Assembly: GCA_016124445.1 (NCBI GenBank)
Contig: WGNR01000001.1
Span: 310,001 to 374,000, forward strand
Reading direction: 5' to 3'
Length of the DNA stretch: 64,000 nt
Origin: a bacterium
GTDB lineage: Bacteria > Planctomycetota > Planctomycetia > Pirellulales > Pirellulaceae
The translations under genes were made by a program, and so were the position numbers. Each line of letters starts with the position of its first letter. Position 1 is the stretch's first letter. Under the pieces are notes generated by a model. It was not told the origin of the DNA. It made no database searches and saw only the letters and a program-made list of their open reading frames with translations. Of the stretch, positions 18,746 through 28,770 are shown piece after piece.

Positions 18746-19201
18746 ATGTTTATCGCCAAAGTAACCGGATCGGTCATATCGACCCAAAAAGTCGACACCA
18801 TGGTCGGCCATAAGTTGCTAGTCGTCGAACCGTATCGATTGGAATCAAAAGATCGCCAGTCCCTGGTGACCACCGGTCGTACGTTCGTCGCAGTCGACAT
18901 GCTGGGAAGCGGCGTTGGCGATTTCGTTTTGATCACGCAAGGCTCGAGTGCCCGTTTGACGCCGGAGACAAAGTCGTTACCGATTGACTGCGTTGTGATC
19001 GGCATCGTTGACCGGGCCCATGTCGACCACCTTTGCGTGTACGACCGAGACGACGACTCGGCTGATGATTCGACCGAAAAGCCGGCGTCAGAGCCGGTCG
19101 CCAAGAAGAAGGCTAAGAAAAAAGCGGCTCCCAAGGCCGAATCGAAGCCGGAACCAGAACCTGAAGCGGAACCGACCTCCGAAGAAGACGCCGAAGGTTA
19201 G
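18746..19201 (+). CDS. BMC-P pentameric vertex protein 1, with charged C-terminal tail
   Basis: Read from ATG 18746 (one base after ackA) this gives 151 residues. The first about 95 are an EutN/CcmL (Pfam03319) pentamer: FIAKVTGSVISTQK, VEPYRL, AVDMLGSGVGDFVLITQGSSAR and CVVIGIVD. Beyond the fold is a roughly 50-residue low-complexity tail, first Asp/Ser-rich, then Lys/Ala-rich, then Glu/Pro-rich. Such a tail is absent from the other two BMC-P proteins here. It could project from the vertex and contact cargo or cytosolic partners (inference). A longer frame from 18386 runs inside ackA and is rejected. Confidence 0.9.
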   Translation: MFIAKVTGSVISTQKVDTMVGHKLLVVEPYRLESKDRQSLVTTGRTFVAVDMLGSGVGDFVLITQGSSARLTPETKSLPIDCVVIGIVDRAHVDHLCVYDRDDDSADDSTEKPASEPVAKKKAKKKAAPKAESKPEPEPEAEPTSEEDAEG

Positions 19202-19243
19202 CCTGCCGAAACATTCACGCGCTGACGCGAGGATATAGACATC

Positions 19244-20683
19244 ATGCAATTTGACGAATCGATCATTCGCAACGTGGTTGCCCAGGTACTGGCCGAAGTC
19301 GGCAAAGCGCCGCCGGTGACCTCCGGATTCAACGGCCGCTACGGCATCTTTGATTGTGCCGACGAAGCGGTCCGTGCCGCTCGCGAGGCGTTCGAGAAGC
19401 TTTCCGAACGAACCATTGAAGATCGCAAACGGATCATCGATCACATCCGTCGTATCTCGATCGACCAAAAGGTCGAACTGGGCACGATGGAGATGAACGA
19501 AACCAAGATCGGGCGGCTCGCGCATAAGATCGAGAAGCTGGAACTGCTGGGCCGCAAAACGCCTGGTGTTGAGTTCCTTCGCAGCGAGGTCTTCAGTGGC
19601 GACCACGGTCTGGCGGTGATCGAACATGCTCCGTTCGGCGTCATCGGCTGCATCACACCGGTTACCCATTCGCTGCCAACCATCACCGGCAACGCGGTCA
19701 ACATGATCGCCAGCGGTAACACGCTGGTCGTCAACCCGCACCCCAGCGGCAAGAAGGTTGCTGCCGAAGGGGTTCGCCGCTTCAACAAGGCGATCTACGA
19801 CGATCTCGGCATCGACAACTTGATCTGCGTGATCGCTGAACCGACCCTCGAATCGGCCGACATCATTTTCCATCACCGCGACGTCGCCATGATCTGCGTC
19901 ACCGGTGGTCCCGCCGTGGCCCGTGCCGCCCTGAACAGTGGCAAGCGAGCCGTGGTTGCTGGCCCAGGCAATCCGCCGGTCGTCGTGGACGAAACGGCCG
20001 ACCTCGATCGAGCCGCTCGCTGCATCATCCAAGGCGGTGCGTACGACAACAACCTGCTCTGCATCGCTGAGAAGGAGGTGTTCGTGGTTGGCTCGGTCTT
20101 CGACGAAATGATGCGAGCGATGGAACGTGCCGGCGCGGTTCGCTTGAACTCGAGCGAAATCGACCGACTCACTTCTGCCGCAATCACCGAGGTGGGCGAG
20201 CCTGGCAAAACCAAGCAGGTCGCCGCTAAAGAATTCATCGGCCAGGATGCCGCCGTGTTGGCTCGGGCCGCTGGTAAAAACATTCCGCAAAACGTCGAAC
20301 TGATCTTCGGCGAAACGGACGAGCACAACCCGTTCGTTCCGGTCGAGCAGATGATGCCGTTCATCCCCTTCGTCCGCGTGAACGACGTCGACGAAGCGAT
20401 CGACAAGGCCAAGTACTACGAACATGGCTTCCGTCACACGGCGATCATTCACAGCAACAACGTACGAAACATGACCCGTATGGGCCGCGTGATGGACACC
20501 ACCCTGTTCGTCAAGAATGGTCCTTGTGCTTCGGCTTTGGGTGTTGGGGGCGAAGGTTACATTTCGTTCTCGATCGCAACCCCGACCGGCGAAGGCGTCA
20601 CCACCCCGCTGACTTTCACGCGGGAACGACGCTGCTCGTTGATCGACGACTTGTGCATCCTCGGCCACCCAGCGAAAGGTTAA
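19244..20683 (+). CDS. CoA-acylating aldehyde dehydrogenase (PduP-like)
   Basis: The 479-residue enzyme should oxidise lactaldehyde to lactyl-CoA with NAD. The catalytic Cys273 lies in [14 protein letters not shown]; the Rossmann part has [17 protein letters not shown] and [12 protein letters not shown]. Residues 2-18 ([17 protein letters not shown]) form an amphipathic encapsulation helix with a following Gly/Pro linker. It is the signature enzyme of the compartment. It sits between two BMC-P genes, 42 bases after the first and 6 before the second. Confidence 0.94.
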   Translation: MQFDESIIRNVVAQVLAEVGKAPPVTSGFNGRYGIFDCADEAVRAAREAFEKLSERTIEDRKRIIDHIRRISIDQKVELGTMEMNETKIGRLAHKIEKLELLGRKTPGVEFLRSEVFSGDHGLAVIEHAPFGVIGCITPVTHSLPTITGNAVNMIASGNTLVVNPHPSGKKVAAEGVRRFNKAIYDDLGIDNLICVIAEPTLESADIIFHHRDVAMICVTGGPAVARAALNSGKRAVVAGPGNPPVVVDETADLDRAARCIIQGGAYDNNLLCIAEKEVFVVGSVFDEMMRAMERAGAVRLNSSEIDRLTSAAITEVGEPGKTKQVAAKEFIGQDAAVLARAAGKNIPQNVELIFGETDEHNPFVPVEQMMPFIPFVRVNDVDEAIDKAKYYEHGFRHTAIIHSNNVRNMTRMGRVMDTTLFVKNGPCASALGVGGEGYISFSIATPTGEGVTTPLTFTRERRCSLIDDLCILGHPAKG

Positions 20684-20689
20684 GCATCG

Positions 20690-20950
20690 ATGCAAGCGGC
20701 TCGTGTGGTCGGAACAGCCACCAGCACCGTTCGGCATGTGTCGATGAAGGGCTGGAAACTTTTGGTGGTGCAGCCATTGCAAGTCGATGGCGTCACCCCG
20801 GATGGTTTCCCGCTGGTCGCGGTCGATGCCGTGAACGCCGGTCCCGGCGAGCTGGTCATGATCACCAGCGACGGAAAATCGACTTCAGAACTATTGAAAT
20901 ACCCCCGAACGCCAGTCCGTTGGACGGTGATCGGAATTATTGACGAATAA
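20690..20950 (+). CDS. BMC-P pentameric vertex protein 2
   Basis: The 86-residue protein is a minimal EutN/CcmL vertex subunit: ARVVGTATSTVRH at the start, LLVVQPL, AVDAVNAGPGELVMITSDGKS and VIGIIDE at the end. Five subunits cap a vertex of the icosahedral shell. It has no extension, in contrast to BMC-P 1. It is packed tightly between the aldehyde dehydrogenase and the unidentified gene at 20953, with only a few bases on either side. Confidence 0.94.
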   Translation: MQAARVVGTATSTVRHVSMKGWKLLVVQPLQVDGVTPDGFPLVAVDAVNAGPGELVMITSDGKSTSELLKYPRTPVRWTVIGIIDE

Positions 20951-20952
20951 AC

Positions 20953-21624
20953 GTGCCAAGCGAAATCAGCAGTCAAGAGATCGAACGCATCGTCCGCCTG
21001 GTCGTCCAGCGACTACGGCAGGCCGGCGCGACGACTCAGCCGGCAAGCACGACGCAGCCCAGTACCGCCAACGTTGGCGAGTTGCGGCTCGATGTGAAGC
21101 TGGTGACGATCGATTCGCTGAAAGACAAGCTGAACGATTCGATCACGAGGTTATGCGTTCCGGCCAAAGCGGTCGTGACGCCTGCCGTGAAAGATGAACT
21201 CAAGCAGCGTGGAATCGAACTTCGGCGAGTTGATCAGAACGATTGCAGCGCCACCGTCGGCGGCCCAGTCGTCGTCAACGCGGCCAAGCAGTCGATTTCG
21301 GCAAGCTGGGGCTCCGCGGCACCAAACGAACAAATTGGCAACCTGAAGCAGGCGGTCGAGCGTGCCATTCAGCTTGCCAAGCGAGACCAGATGGCGATCC
21401 TGCTGTCGGAACAACCGGAAGCTGCCACCGTTGCCGCGAACCGCCAAAGCGGGATCCGAGCGATGGTTGCTTGCGGCAGTCACGACTGGCAGGCTTCGGC
21501 CAAGAGCCTGGCGGCGAACCTGGTGGTTTGTCACCCCGCGCATTGGAACGATACCGATGTCCCGCGGTTGCTGACCACGCTGTGGAACCTTCGCGGATCG
21601 GCCGGACCGACCTGGATTAGTTAA
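20953..21624 (+). CDS. Unidentified protein of the PVM microcompartment operon
   Basis: The 223-residue protein starts with GTG two bases after the preceding BMC-P stop codon. Residues about 5-23 (ISSQEIERIVRLVVQRLRQ) form an amphipathic helix like the encapsulation peptides of its neighbours, followed by a Gln/Thr/Pro linker (24-42). The remainder is alpha/beta in character, with a LCVPAKAVVTPAVKDELKQRGIEL-type segment near 67-90 that resembles a small carbohydrate-binding or isomerase-like turn, and a C-terminal domain ending NLRGSAGPTWIS. I do not recognise a named family. Position and N-terminus suggest a cargo or core-organising protein (inference). Confidence 0.8.
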   Translation: MPSEISSQEIERIVRLVVQRLRQAGATTQPASTTQPSTANVGELRLDVKLVTIDSLKDKLNDSITRLCVPAKAVVTPAVKDELKQRGIELRRVDQNDCSATVGGPVVVNAAKQSISASWGSAAPNEQIGNLKQAVERAIQLAKRDQMAILLSEQPEAATVAANRQSGIRAMVACGSHDWQASAKSLAANLVVCHPAHWNDTDVPRLLTTLWNLRGSAGPTWIS

Positions 21625-21635
21625 CGAGACAACCC

Positions 21636-21932
21636 ATGCGTATCGCAAAAATCATCGGCAAAGTGACCCTCAGCCGCGCGGTTCCTGAATTTCAGGGAGC
21701 CTCGCTGAAGCTGGCGGTGCCGATGATGCTTGCCGACATCGAAGAAGACCAGACGCCGCTGGACGACCTGTTGGTAGTCTACGACGAATTGGGAGCCGGG
21801 CACGACAGCTTCATCGCCTTGAGCGAAGGGGGCGAAGCGGCCCAACCGTTTTACCCGAACATGAAACCAGTCGACGCCTACAACGCCGCCATCCTGGACA
21901 CGGTAGACATCCGTTACCGACCAGGCGGCTAA
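21636..21932 (+). CDS. BMC-P pentameric vertex protein 3
   Basis: The 98-residue protein is a third EutN/CcmL vertex subunit: MRIAKIIGKVTLSRAVPEFQG opens the fold, DDLLVVYDELGAGHDSFIALSEGGEAA holds the pore-facing turn, and it ends AILDTVDIRYR. Sequence identity to the other two is low, so the three pentamers probably differ in partner or position. It starts 11 bases after the unidentified gene. Confidence 0.93.
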   Translation: MRIAKIIGKVTLSRAVPEFQGASLKLAVPMMLADIEEDQTPLDDLLVVYDELGAGHDSFIALSEGGEAAQPFYPNMKPVDAYNAAILDTVDIRYRPGG

Positions 21933-21996
21933 GGCTCTTACAAATCAAACATCAAAACACTTTCACGTTACCCTTGATTGCGAGAAACGAATCGGC

Positions 21997-22863
<867 letters not shown>

Positions 22864-22902
22864 GCCAAACCAGCACCCCAGAGAAACCTGAGAGTACGAA
22901 CC

Positions 22903-23844
22903 ATGAAAGTTAGCATCATTGGCGGTGGCGGTCTGGTCGGTTCCTGTGCCGCATTCGCGCTGCAGTGCAGCGGCATCGTTCGCGAAATCGCCCTGCTGGA
23001 CGTCAACGCCGACCTGGCCGGCGGTCAGGCCCTGGACCTGCTGCATGGCAGCCCAAGCACGGCCGATCAGATCATCAGCAGCGGCAGCTACGAGCATATT
23101 CCTGATTCGGACCTGATCTGCATCACGGCCGGTTTGCGTCGCAAGCCGGATGAAAGCCGCTTGGACCTGATCAACCGCAACGTCGATCTCTTCCTGACGA
23201 TACTCGATTCGATCAAGAAGGTCGGCTACAAGAAGGACGCCACGGTGTTCGTGGTGTCGAACCCGGTCGACATCCTGACCTACCTCGCTTCGACCCGGCT
23301 CGACTTGCCGCTCAACCGCGTCATCGGCCTGGGAACGCAGTTGGATACGATTCGCTTCCGTGCGTTGATCGCCGCGCAATGCAAACTGCCACCGACTCAG
23401 GTCAAAGCGTTGATCCTGGGTGAACATGGCGACAGCATGGTGCCGATCTGGTCGTCCGCTTCGGTTAACGGTCTCCCACTGGAGAAGTTTCCCGGCTGGA
23501 CTCCCAACGCGGCGAACGAACTGTTCACGCGAACCAAGGGCTCCGGTGCTGAAGTGATCAAGAAGAAGGGTGGCGCTGGCTTCGCGGTCGGCATTGCCAT
23601 CCGCGACGTGATCGATGCGATCGCTCTGGACAGCCACCAGATTCTGCCGATCAGCAGCATTCAAAACGGATGCTACGATATTCGCGACGTTGCCCTGAGC
23701 GTGCCAACGGTCGTGGGTAAGAATGGCGTCGAATCGACGATTCAACTCGACCTGTGGCCGAAAGAAATCCAGGCCCTGCGTCGTAGCGGAACGGTCCTTC
23801 GCGAAACCCTTTCGACAGTGCTCGGTCGAGTCGGCCGCAGCTAA
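22903..23844 (+). CDS. Lactate/malate dehydrogenase family protein
   Basis: The 313-residue NAD-dependent 2-hydroxyacid dehydrogenase has a GGGGLVGS nucleotide loop, Asp33-type acid after strand 2, SNPVDI, and the catalytic His175 in LGEHGDS. The substrate loop reads AGLRRKPDESR: the position that is Gln in lactate dehydrogenases is Arg, as in malate dehydrogenases. In PVM loci it is thought to regenerate NAD for the aldehyde dehydrogenase. It is the last gene of the operon, before a strong terminator, and shows no clear targeting peptide. Confidence 0.9.
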   Translation: MKVSIIGGGGLVGSCAAFALQCSGIVREIALLDVNADLAGGQALDLLHGSPSTADQIISSGSYEHIPDSDLICITAGLRRKPDESRLDLINRNVDLFLTILDSIKKVGYKKDATVFVVSNPVDILTYLASTRLDLPLNRVIGLGTQLDTIRFRALIAAQCKLPPTQVKALILGEHGDSMVPIWSSASVNGLPLEKFPGWTPNAANELFTRTKGSGAEVIKKKGGAGFAVGIAIRDVIDAIALDSHQILPISSIQNGCYDIRDVALSVPTVVGKNGVESTIQLDLWPKEIQALRRSGTVLRETLSTVLGRVGRS

Positions 23845-23872
23845 GCGGCTCTCACAGCTCGGCAATTAGTCC

Positions 23873-23910
23873 AAAAAAAGGACCCTCGTACAAATGTATG
23901 AGGGTTTTTC
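23873..23910 (+). terminator. Terminator of the microcompartment operon
   Basis: ACCCTCGTAC (23882-23891) pairs with GTATGAGGGT (23896-23905; one G-U) around AAAT, flanked by seven A and followed by five T. It would terminate in both directions, isolating the operon from the minus-strand genes downstream. Confidence 0.9.
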
Positions 23911-23923
23911 ATTGATTGAACGG

Positions 23924-24021
23924 GTAGGGTGCGAGCAGCGAAGCGAATCGCACCGAAATCGGACATCAACTCTCGAAAATGGTGCGATACGTTCGGCTTC
24001 GCCTCACTCCTCGCACCCTAC
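23924..24021. repeat. 98-bp dispersed inverted-repeat element, copy 2
   Basis: It starts GTAGGGTGCGAGCAGCGAAG and ends CTCGCACCCTAC. Compared with the reverse complement of copy 1 (10587-10686), almost all positions agree, including the internal ATCGCACCGAAA and ATGGTGCGAT blocks. No ORF is present. It sits directly behind the BMC operon terminator, a typical landing place for non-coding repeats. Confidence 0.85.
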
Positions 24022-24047
24022 GGGAGAGTCCTTGCAGAGCAAGGTAT

Positions 24048-25505
24048 CTAGCCCGCTTTCACGCCGGTGCTTTGCCGCAATTTAGGCCCTGCCAACAGCG
24101 AGTGCAGCAGTTCGCCTGGTTCGGCGTTGTGCGGATCGTGCTGTTTCCAATCTTGCAGGACGTCGCGTGACAATTGGCTTTCGCCCAAGGCAGCCAACGT
24201 GGCCGCGTACCAACGGAAGCACAATGGTTCGCGCGATCCTTGATCGTAGGCGGTTTCCAGGTAAGGCCGCGCGGCGGTCCAGTTGCCTTGCGAAGCCAAC
24301 GCTGCCCCGCGAACAGCGCTGCGGAGCGATTCGATTCTCGGATAGTTCACGGGCAGGTTCTCCACTTCGGTCAACGCTTCCTTGCGCCGGCCATGTTTGA
24401 CGTGCATTTCAATGACCTGGCGTCGCAGTCGGACTGAATGAGGGCAGTCCTTCAGCGCGTCGATCAGAATCTGTTCAGCCTCTGCCTGCTTGCCCTGGTT
24501 GAGCGTGGTGATCGCCAGGCAGGATGCGGCGATTTCGTCGATATCGTCGATGTGCCACGTCTCGAGATTGATCTGCCCATGCTTGTAGGCGGTCTCGAAA
24601 CTACGGCGGGCCAGGTCGTGATGCCCCTTGGTTTGCAGGTAACCCCCGATCGCACACAACAGCTGGGCGTCGAGAGGGAAGATCTCCAGGGCAGTCATGC
24701 AGGTTTGAATTTGCATTTCGAGCCCGTCCGGCTGGTTATCGAGTGCGGTCAGGATGCCGTAAAACGCTTCCAGCATTTCAGGCGAACCATGCTCGGCCAG
24801 GCGGCACGCCTGCTCGAAGAACATCAACGCGTTTTCTTGGTCGTTCAATGCTTGCACCGCTTCGGCCATGCAAATCATTAACCGAGCGCTGGGGCCTGCT
24901 TCTTTGATTTCGATATCGACCAGCTTGGCGTCGCTGCTGGCTCGTTTTACTTTCCAGTTGGCGTCGGCTTCGATCGGGTGACGCTGCAGCAGGAACGGTA
25001 CCGCCTCGATCGCCATGCCGCACTCAGCCAGCGATTGAATGACTTGCTCGCGAACCCGGCCTTCGTAGCGGATGCCAGGATGATTGGGCAGAAGCCGAAC
25101 CTGGCCAACCTGCTCGGTGCCGATCTCGCCGCTGGCATGGGCGGCCCGAACCAGCAAGACGTAGGCGGTCATGATGTCGACCTGGGAATTGACGAATTGC
25201 CGCAGGTTGGCGGCATCTTCCGGCTGCATAGTTTCGCCTGGGTCGAGCCACAAAACCCATTCGCCGGTCACGTGGGTCAGCGCCGCGTTGCGGGCCTCGC
25301 CGAATGAATTCTGCCACGAGTGGGCCACGATCCGAGCCTGGAACTCGTTGGCAATCGAGCTGATCGCGTCGCTATTGCCAATGTTCAACAGAACGATTTC
25401 GTCGGCGATTTTGCGAACACTGTGCAGCGTTGCACGGATCAGGTCTGTTTCGTCGTTCACCACCATGGCGGCGGTCAGTTTGCGGCTGCGTGCTTCCTTG
25501 GACAT
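24048..25505 (-). CDS. Family 2 glycosyltransferase with TPR-like C-terminal half
   Basis: The 485-residue protein begins with a GT-A fold of the type LTAAMVVNDETDLIRATLHSV; the donor-site acid lies in EWVLWLDPGE (usually WLDADE), and FGEARNAAL is the other typical block. From about residue 220 the chain is all-helical with repeated 34-residue-like units, as in TPR. Such fusions decorate surface structures in many bacteria. The start is uncertain: ATG 25505 or 25529, with the frame open further upstream. It is last in a string of minus-strand genes. Confidence 0.8.
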   Translation of the reverse strand: MSKEARSRKLTAAMVVNDETDLIRATLHSVRKIADEIVLLNIGNSDAISSIANEFQARIVAHSWQNSFGEARNAALTHVTGEWVLWLDPGETMQPEDAANLRQFVNSQVDIMTAYVLLVRAAHASGEIGTEQVGQVRLLPNHPGIRYEGRVREQVIQSLAECGMAIEAVPFLLQRHPIEADANWKVKRASSDAKLVDIEIKEAGPSARLMICMAEAVQALNDQENALMFFEQACRLAEHGSPEMLEAFYGILTALDNQPDGLEMQIQTCMTALEIFPLDAQLLCAIGGYLQTKGHHDLARRSFETAYKHGQINLETWHIDDIDEIAASCLAITTLNQGKQAEAEQILIDALKDCPHSVRLRRQVIEMHVKHGRRKEALTEVENLPVNYPRIESLRSAVRGAALASQGNWTAARPYLETAYDQGSREPLCFRWYAATLAALGESQLSRDVLQDWKQHDPHNAEPGELLHSLLAGPKLRQSTGVKAG

Positions 25506-25677
25506 TGCAGACGAATACCTCGGGGACATAGCGAAGCGAAGATTGTGCGACAGGATGTGGGGTTTCAGCAGGCTCTGATTTATGCTGCCGCGGAAGTGTA
25601 TCGATCCCAGGCGATTGCGCAAAGACGTATTTCTGCTAGCAGCAGATGGAGCGGCCCAGGCTAAAGAAAAGTAATGT

Positions 25678-25714
25678 CGCAGGGTGCGATCAACGTAGCG
25701 AATCGCACCCTGCG
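25678..25714. repeat. Short derivative of the dispersed repeat, copy 3
   Basis: CGCAGGGTGCGAT (25678-25690) pairs perfectly with ATCGCACCCTGCG (25702-25714) around 11 bases. The arms match the ends of copies 1 and 2 except for one base (GCAGGG instead of GTAGGG, compensated on the other arm). It seems to be an internally deleted form. It lies after the argJ stop codon and may now serve as a 3' hairpin. Confidence 0.7.
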
Positions 25715-25720
25715 AGAATT

Positions 25721-26914
25721 CTAGGTTCGATACTCAGAATTAAACCGGACGTATTCCACGGTCAGATCGCTCGACCAGTAGCGGAATTTGGTGTCTCCCT
25801 CGGTAAAGCGGAGGGTGATATCGGTCTCGAAGCTGTCTTTGATCGACTGGCTGACGGTCTTTTCGTCGAACTTGACCGGCGTGCCTTGCTGGTAGAGCAG
25901 GTGGCCGTTGACGATCAGTTGCATCCCCATTGGGTCGAACGAAACGCCAGAGTAGCCTGCCGCCGAAACAATTCGGCCCCAATTCGGATCGCCGCCGGTG
26001 ATAGCCGTTTTGACCAGGGCGCTATCGGCGACCGTCTTGGCGATTCGCGCGGCATCCTCTCGGCTAGCACAACCTTCAATGTTGATCTCGATCAAATGGG
26101 TCGAGCCTTCGCCGTCGGCCGGAATCTGCTTGGCCAGGTCTTCGCATAGCTGTCGCAATTCAGACCGAAGCGAATCGAGTGCGGCACCTTCTACTTTGCC
26201 AGTGCCCGCTTTGCCGCTGGCCAGCAGCAAAAGGGTATCGTTCGTGCTGCGATGTCCATCGACCGTAATGCAGTTGAACGTATCGTTGGTCACGCTGGTG
26301 AGCAGCGACTTGGCCTGATCTGGCGTAAGCTCCGCATCGGTCAGCACGACCGACAGCATCGTTGCCATGTTCGGCGCGATCATGCCGGCCCCTTTGCACA
26401 TGCCGATCAACTTGACCGTCTTGCCGTTCACTTCGCATTCGCGCGAGGCTATCTTCTTGCCCTTGTCGGTCGTCATGATTCCGCGAGCAGCGGCGTCAAA
26501 GTGACTTTCGTCTGTCCCCAGTCGCTGAAACACTTCGTCCAAACCGGCTCGGATCTTTTCCATGGGCAGGTGATGGCCAATGATGCCGGTCGACATGGTC
26601 AGCACCTGGTCAGCCGAAACGCCTGCCATCTTGGCCACAATCGACGCCATCTCGGCGTTATCTTTCACGCCTTGCTCGCCAGTACAGGCATTGGCGTTGC
26701 CCGAGTTGGTGATGACCGCGCGGATTTTATCGGACGGGGTGCGCTCGCGATCCCAGACAACCGGCGCGGCAACGACCAGGTTCGTCGTATAAACGCCGGC
26801 GGCTACCGTGTCTTCGTCGCATACGATGAGCGACAGGTCTTCCTTGTTGGGGTTTCGTTTCAGGCCGCAATGAAAGCCACCGAGTCGAAATCCTGCGGGA
26901 ATTGGGGAAGTCAT
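25721..26914 (-). CDS. argJ: Bifunctional ornithine acetyltransferase / N-acetylglutamate synthase
   Basis: The 397-residue proenzyme cleaves itself before the nucleophile Thr185 in APNMATMLS. The oxyanion motif STGIIG, the VITNSGNANACTG loop and the DGHRSTNDT block are all intact. It recycles the acetyl group in arginine synthesis. argC is 24 bases upstream on the same strand, so both form an arginine operon. Whether it is mono- or bifunctional cannot be told from sequence alone. Confidence 0.95.
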   Translation of the reverse strand: MTSPIPAGFRLGGFHCGLKRNPNKEDLSLIVCDEDTVAAGVYTTNLVVAAPVVWDRERTPSDKIRAVITNSGNANACTGEQGVKDNAEMASIVAKMAGVSADQVLTMSTGIIGHHLPMEKIRAGLDEVFQRLGTDESHFDAAARGIMTTDKGKKIASRECEVNGKTVKLIGMCKGAGMIAPNMATMLSVVLTDAELTPDQAKSLLTSVTNDTFNCITVDGHRSTNDTLLLLASGKAGTGKVEGAALDSLRSELRQLCEDLAKQIPADGEGSTHLIEINIEGCASREDAARIAKTVADSALVKTAITGGDPNWGRIVSAAGYSGVSFDPMGMQLIVNGHLLYQQGTPVKFDEKTVSQSIKDSFETDITLRFTEGDTKFRYWSSDLTVEYVRFNSEYRT

Positions 26915-26938
26915 CCTTCGTTGTCCTTCTTCATCCGA

Positions 26939-27952
26939 TCAAAGCAAAGCGGTTGTTTCCGCGAATCCATACATCAAGTTGAAATTCTGCACTGCCGCGC
27001 CCGAGGCACCTTTCACCAGGTTATCGATGCACGAAATGGTCAGCACGCGATCCTTGACCCGGCGAACGGTAATGTCGCAAAAGTTGGTCCCGGAAACGTG
27101 CTTGGTCGCCGGCAGGTCGGTGCGAACGCGGACGAATGGCTCGTCGGCGTACTTTTCGTTCAAACAGTTGAGCAGTTCTTTTTCGCTCGCCTCGGTGTCA
27201 GGCAACGCATAACAAGTGCTCAAAATGCCGCGATCCATCGGGACTAGGTGCGGGGTGAAGATCACGCTGGCCGATTTGCCGGAATAGACGGTCAGGTTTT
27301 GTTCGATTTCAGGCATGTGACGATGCGTTCCGACGCCATACGCCGCGAAGCTCTCGTTGCACTCAGGGTACAGCGTCGCCATCTTAGGCGTCCGCCCTGC
27401 CCCGCTCACGCCACTTTTGCAGTCGGCGATGATTCCCTCGGGCTTGATAATGCCTGCTTTCAACAGCGGTGCCAAGGCCAACGAAACGCCGGTCGGATAG
27501 CAGCCGGGGTTAGCGACCAATTGGGCTTCGGCGATTCCCTCGCGAAACAGTTCTGGTAAGCCGTAAACGGTGGTCTTCATCCGCTCGGCATCGGGATGAT
27601 CGGCCCCGTACCACTTGGCGTAGACTTCGGGATCGTTCAGGCGATAGTCCGCACTCAGGTCGACCACCTTCATGCCGGCGTCGAGCATTTCAGGAATGAC
27701 CGAGGCGGAAGCAGCATGCGGCAGGCAGCCAAACACGCAATCGCACCTGTCAGCCAGCTCTTTCGGTCCCCAGTTTTCCAGATGCAGATCCAACTGTTTG
27801 TGGAACTGCGGATGAATGCTACTGACGTGCGGACGATCTTCCTGCCGTGTCGTCAGCGCGGTGACTTCGACCTCGGGGTGCCGAACCAGGATTTTCAGTA
27901 ACTCGAGAGCCGTGTAGCCGGTGGCTCCCAGGATGCCGACACGTACCGTCAT
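26939..27952 (-). CDS. argC: N-acetyl-gamma-glutamyl-phosphate reductase
   Basis: The 337-residue NADP-dependent reductase starts [19 protein letters not shown], the dinucleotide-binding loop of ArgC. The catalytic Cys151 lies in [10 protein letters not shown], and the later HRHMPEIEQ segment binds substrate. The start at 27952 gives the family N-terminus; the frame upstream to 28042 is not protein-like. It precedes argJ in the same transcript. Confidence 0.95.
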   Translation of the reverse strand: MTVRVGILGATGYTALELLKILVRHPEVEVTALTTRQEDRPHVSSIHPQFHKQLDLHLENWGPKELADRCDCVFGCLPHAASASVIPEMLDAGMKVVDLSADYRLNDPEVYAKWYGADHPDAERMKTTVYGLPELFREGIAEAQLVANPGCYPTGVSLALAPLLKAGIIKPEGIIADCKSGVSGAGRTPKMATLYPECNESFAAYGVGTHRHMPEIEQNLTVYSGKSASVIFTPHLVPMDRGILSTCYALPDTEASEKELLNCLNEKYADEPFVRVRTDLPATKHVSGTNFCDITVRRVKDRVLTISCIDNLVKGASGAAVQNFNLMYGFAETTALL

Positions 27953-28119
27953 GCCATTTCGCCCATTGTTTGTCGCAGAAACGTTGAAAACCGATCGGTT
28001 AGTATAAAGGACCACCCGGGGGCGAACATAGGGAGTTCCCACCCAGCGGGCTATCGGTTGTGATCGTCTTTAGGTAGAAGCGTGCCTTATATCGTCTTGT
28101 CAGCACGCGTTTTCGCCAT

Positions 28120-28770
28120 CTATCTGGCCGAATCGAGGGCTTCCCCCAATTCGACCAACATACGCAAAGTCGCACCCCACACGCGCTGCCCAGCGACACT
28201 CAGATGAGGGGCAGAGAATTGAACGCGGCGGCGGGTGACTTGGTGCATGCCGAAGTTTCCAGGCAACATCAAATGGCTTAAAGGTAGAAAAACGAGCCCC
28301 GCCACTTCTTTGGGATCGGGGCTCCATGTTGGCATAGAGTGCTGCAAGGCGACAAAGGTTCGCACGTCGTGGTTACTTGCCCAAACATAAGTTGGTGGAA
28401 GCTCGCCGTAGACATCTTCGACCGAAACCTGGTGCCCCATTTCCTCGTGGAATTCACGCACGGCCGTATCGAGCGCCGATTCGCCTGGCTCGCAGCGACC
28501 GCCTGGCAAAGCAATTTCGCCCGAATGAATATCAGGCGACTTGGCCCGGACGATCAAAGGAATCGTCCAGTTATCTTCCGCATCGGGAACCAGCAATATC
28601 AGGTTCGCAGCGCGGCGTGCCCGGGGCGAAGCCGGCCCGTTGTGCCGACCGTAGGAAAGATTGGGGGACGTATGACGTAGTGCCGGGAATGGCCTGAACG
28701 CGAACTTCAGCGTTTGGCGAAGTTTGCCAATCCAGTTTGGGGCGAAGCTAATTGGCGGGAGGGATTTCAT
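28120..28770 (-). CDS. Nudix hydrolase, CoA-pyrophosphatase-like (NudL family)
   Basis: The 216-residue protein has the Nudix box at about 90-112 (GGRCEPGESALDTAVREFHEE), here preceded by SGEIALPG, the context of NudL/NUDT7-type CoA or ADP-ribose pyrophosphatases. A basic N-terminal 60 residues precede the domain. The start is most likely ATG 28770, overlapping the last 23 bases of the membrane-protein gene, which suggests coupling; later starts are possible. Substrate preference is inferred from the box context only. Confidence 0.82.
   Translation of the reverse strand: MKSLPPISFAPNWIGKLRQTLKFAFRPFPALRHTSPNLSYGRHNGPASPRARRAANLILLVPDAEDNWTIPLIVRAKSPDIHSGEIALPGGRCEPGESALDTAVREFHEEMGHQVSVEDVYGELPPTYVWASNHDVRTFVALQHSMPTWSPDPKEVAGLVFLPLSHLMLPGNFGMHQVTRRRVQFSAPHLSVAGQRVWGATLRMLVELGEALDSAR

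Noticed and set aside
19088..20782. 564-residue minus-strand frame across the aldehyde dehydrogenase
   Set aside because: Antisense shadow of a clear PduP-type gene; no domain.
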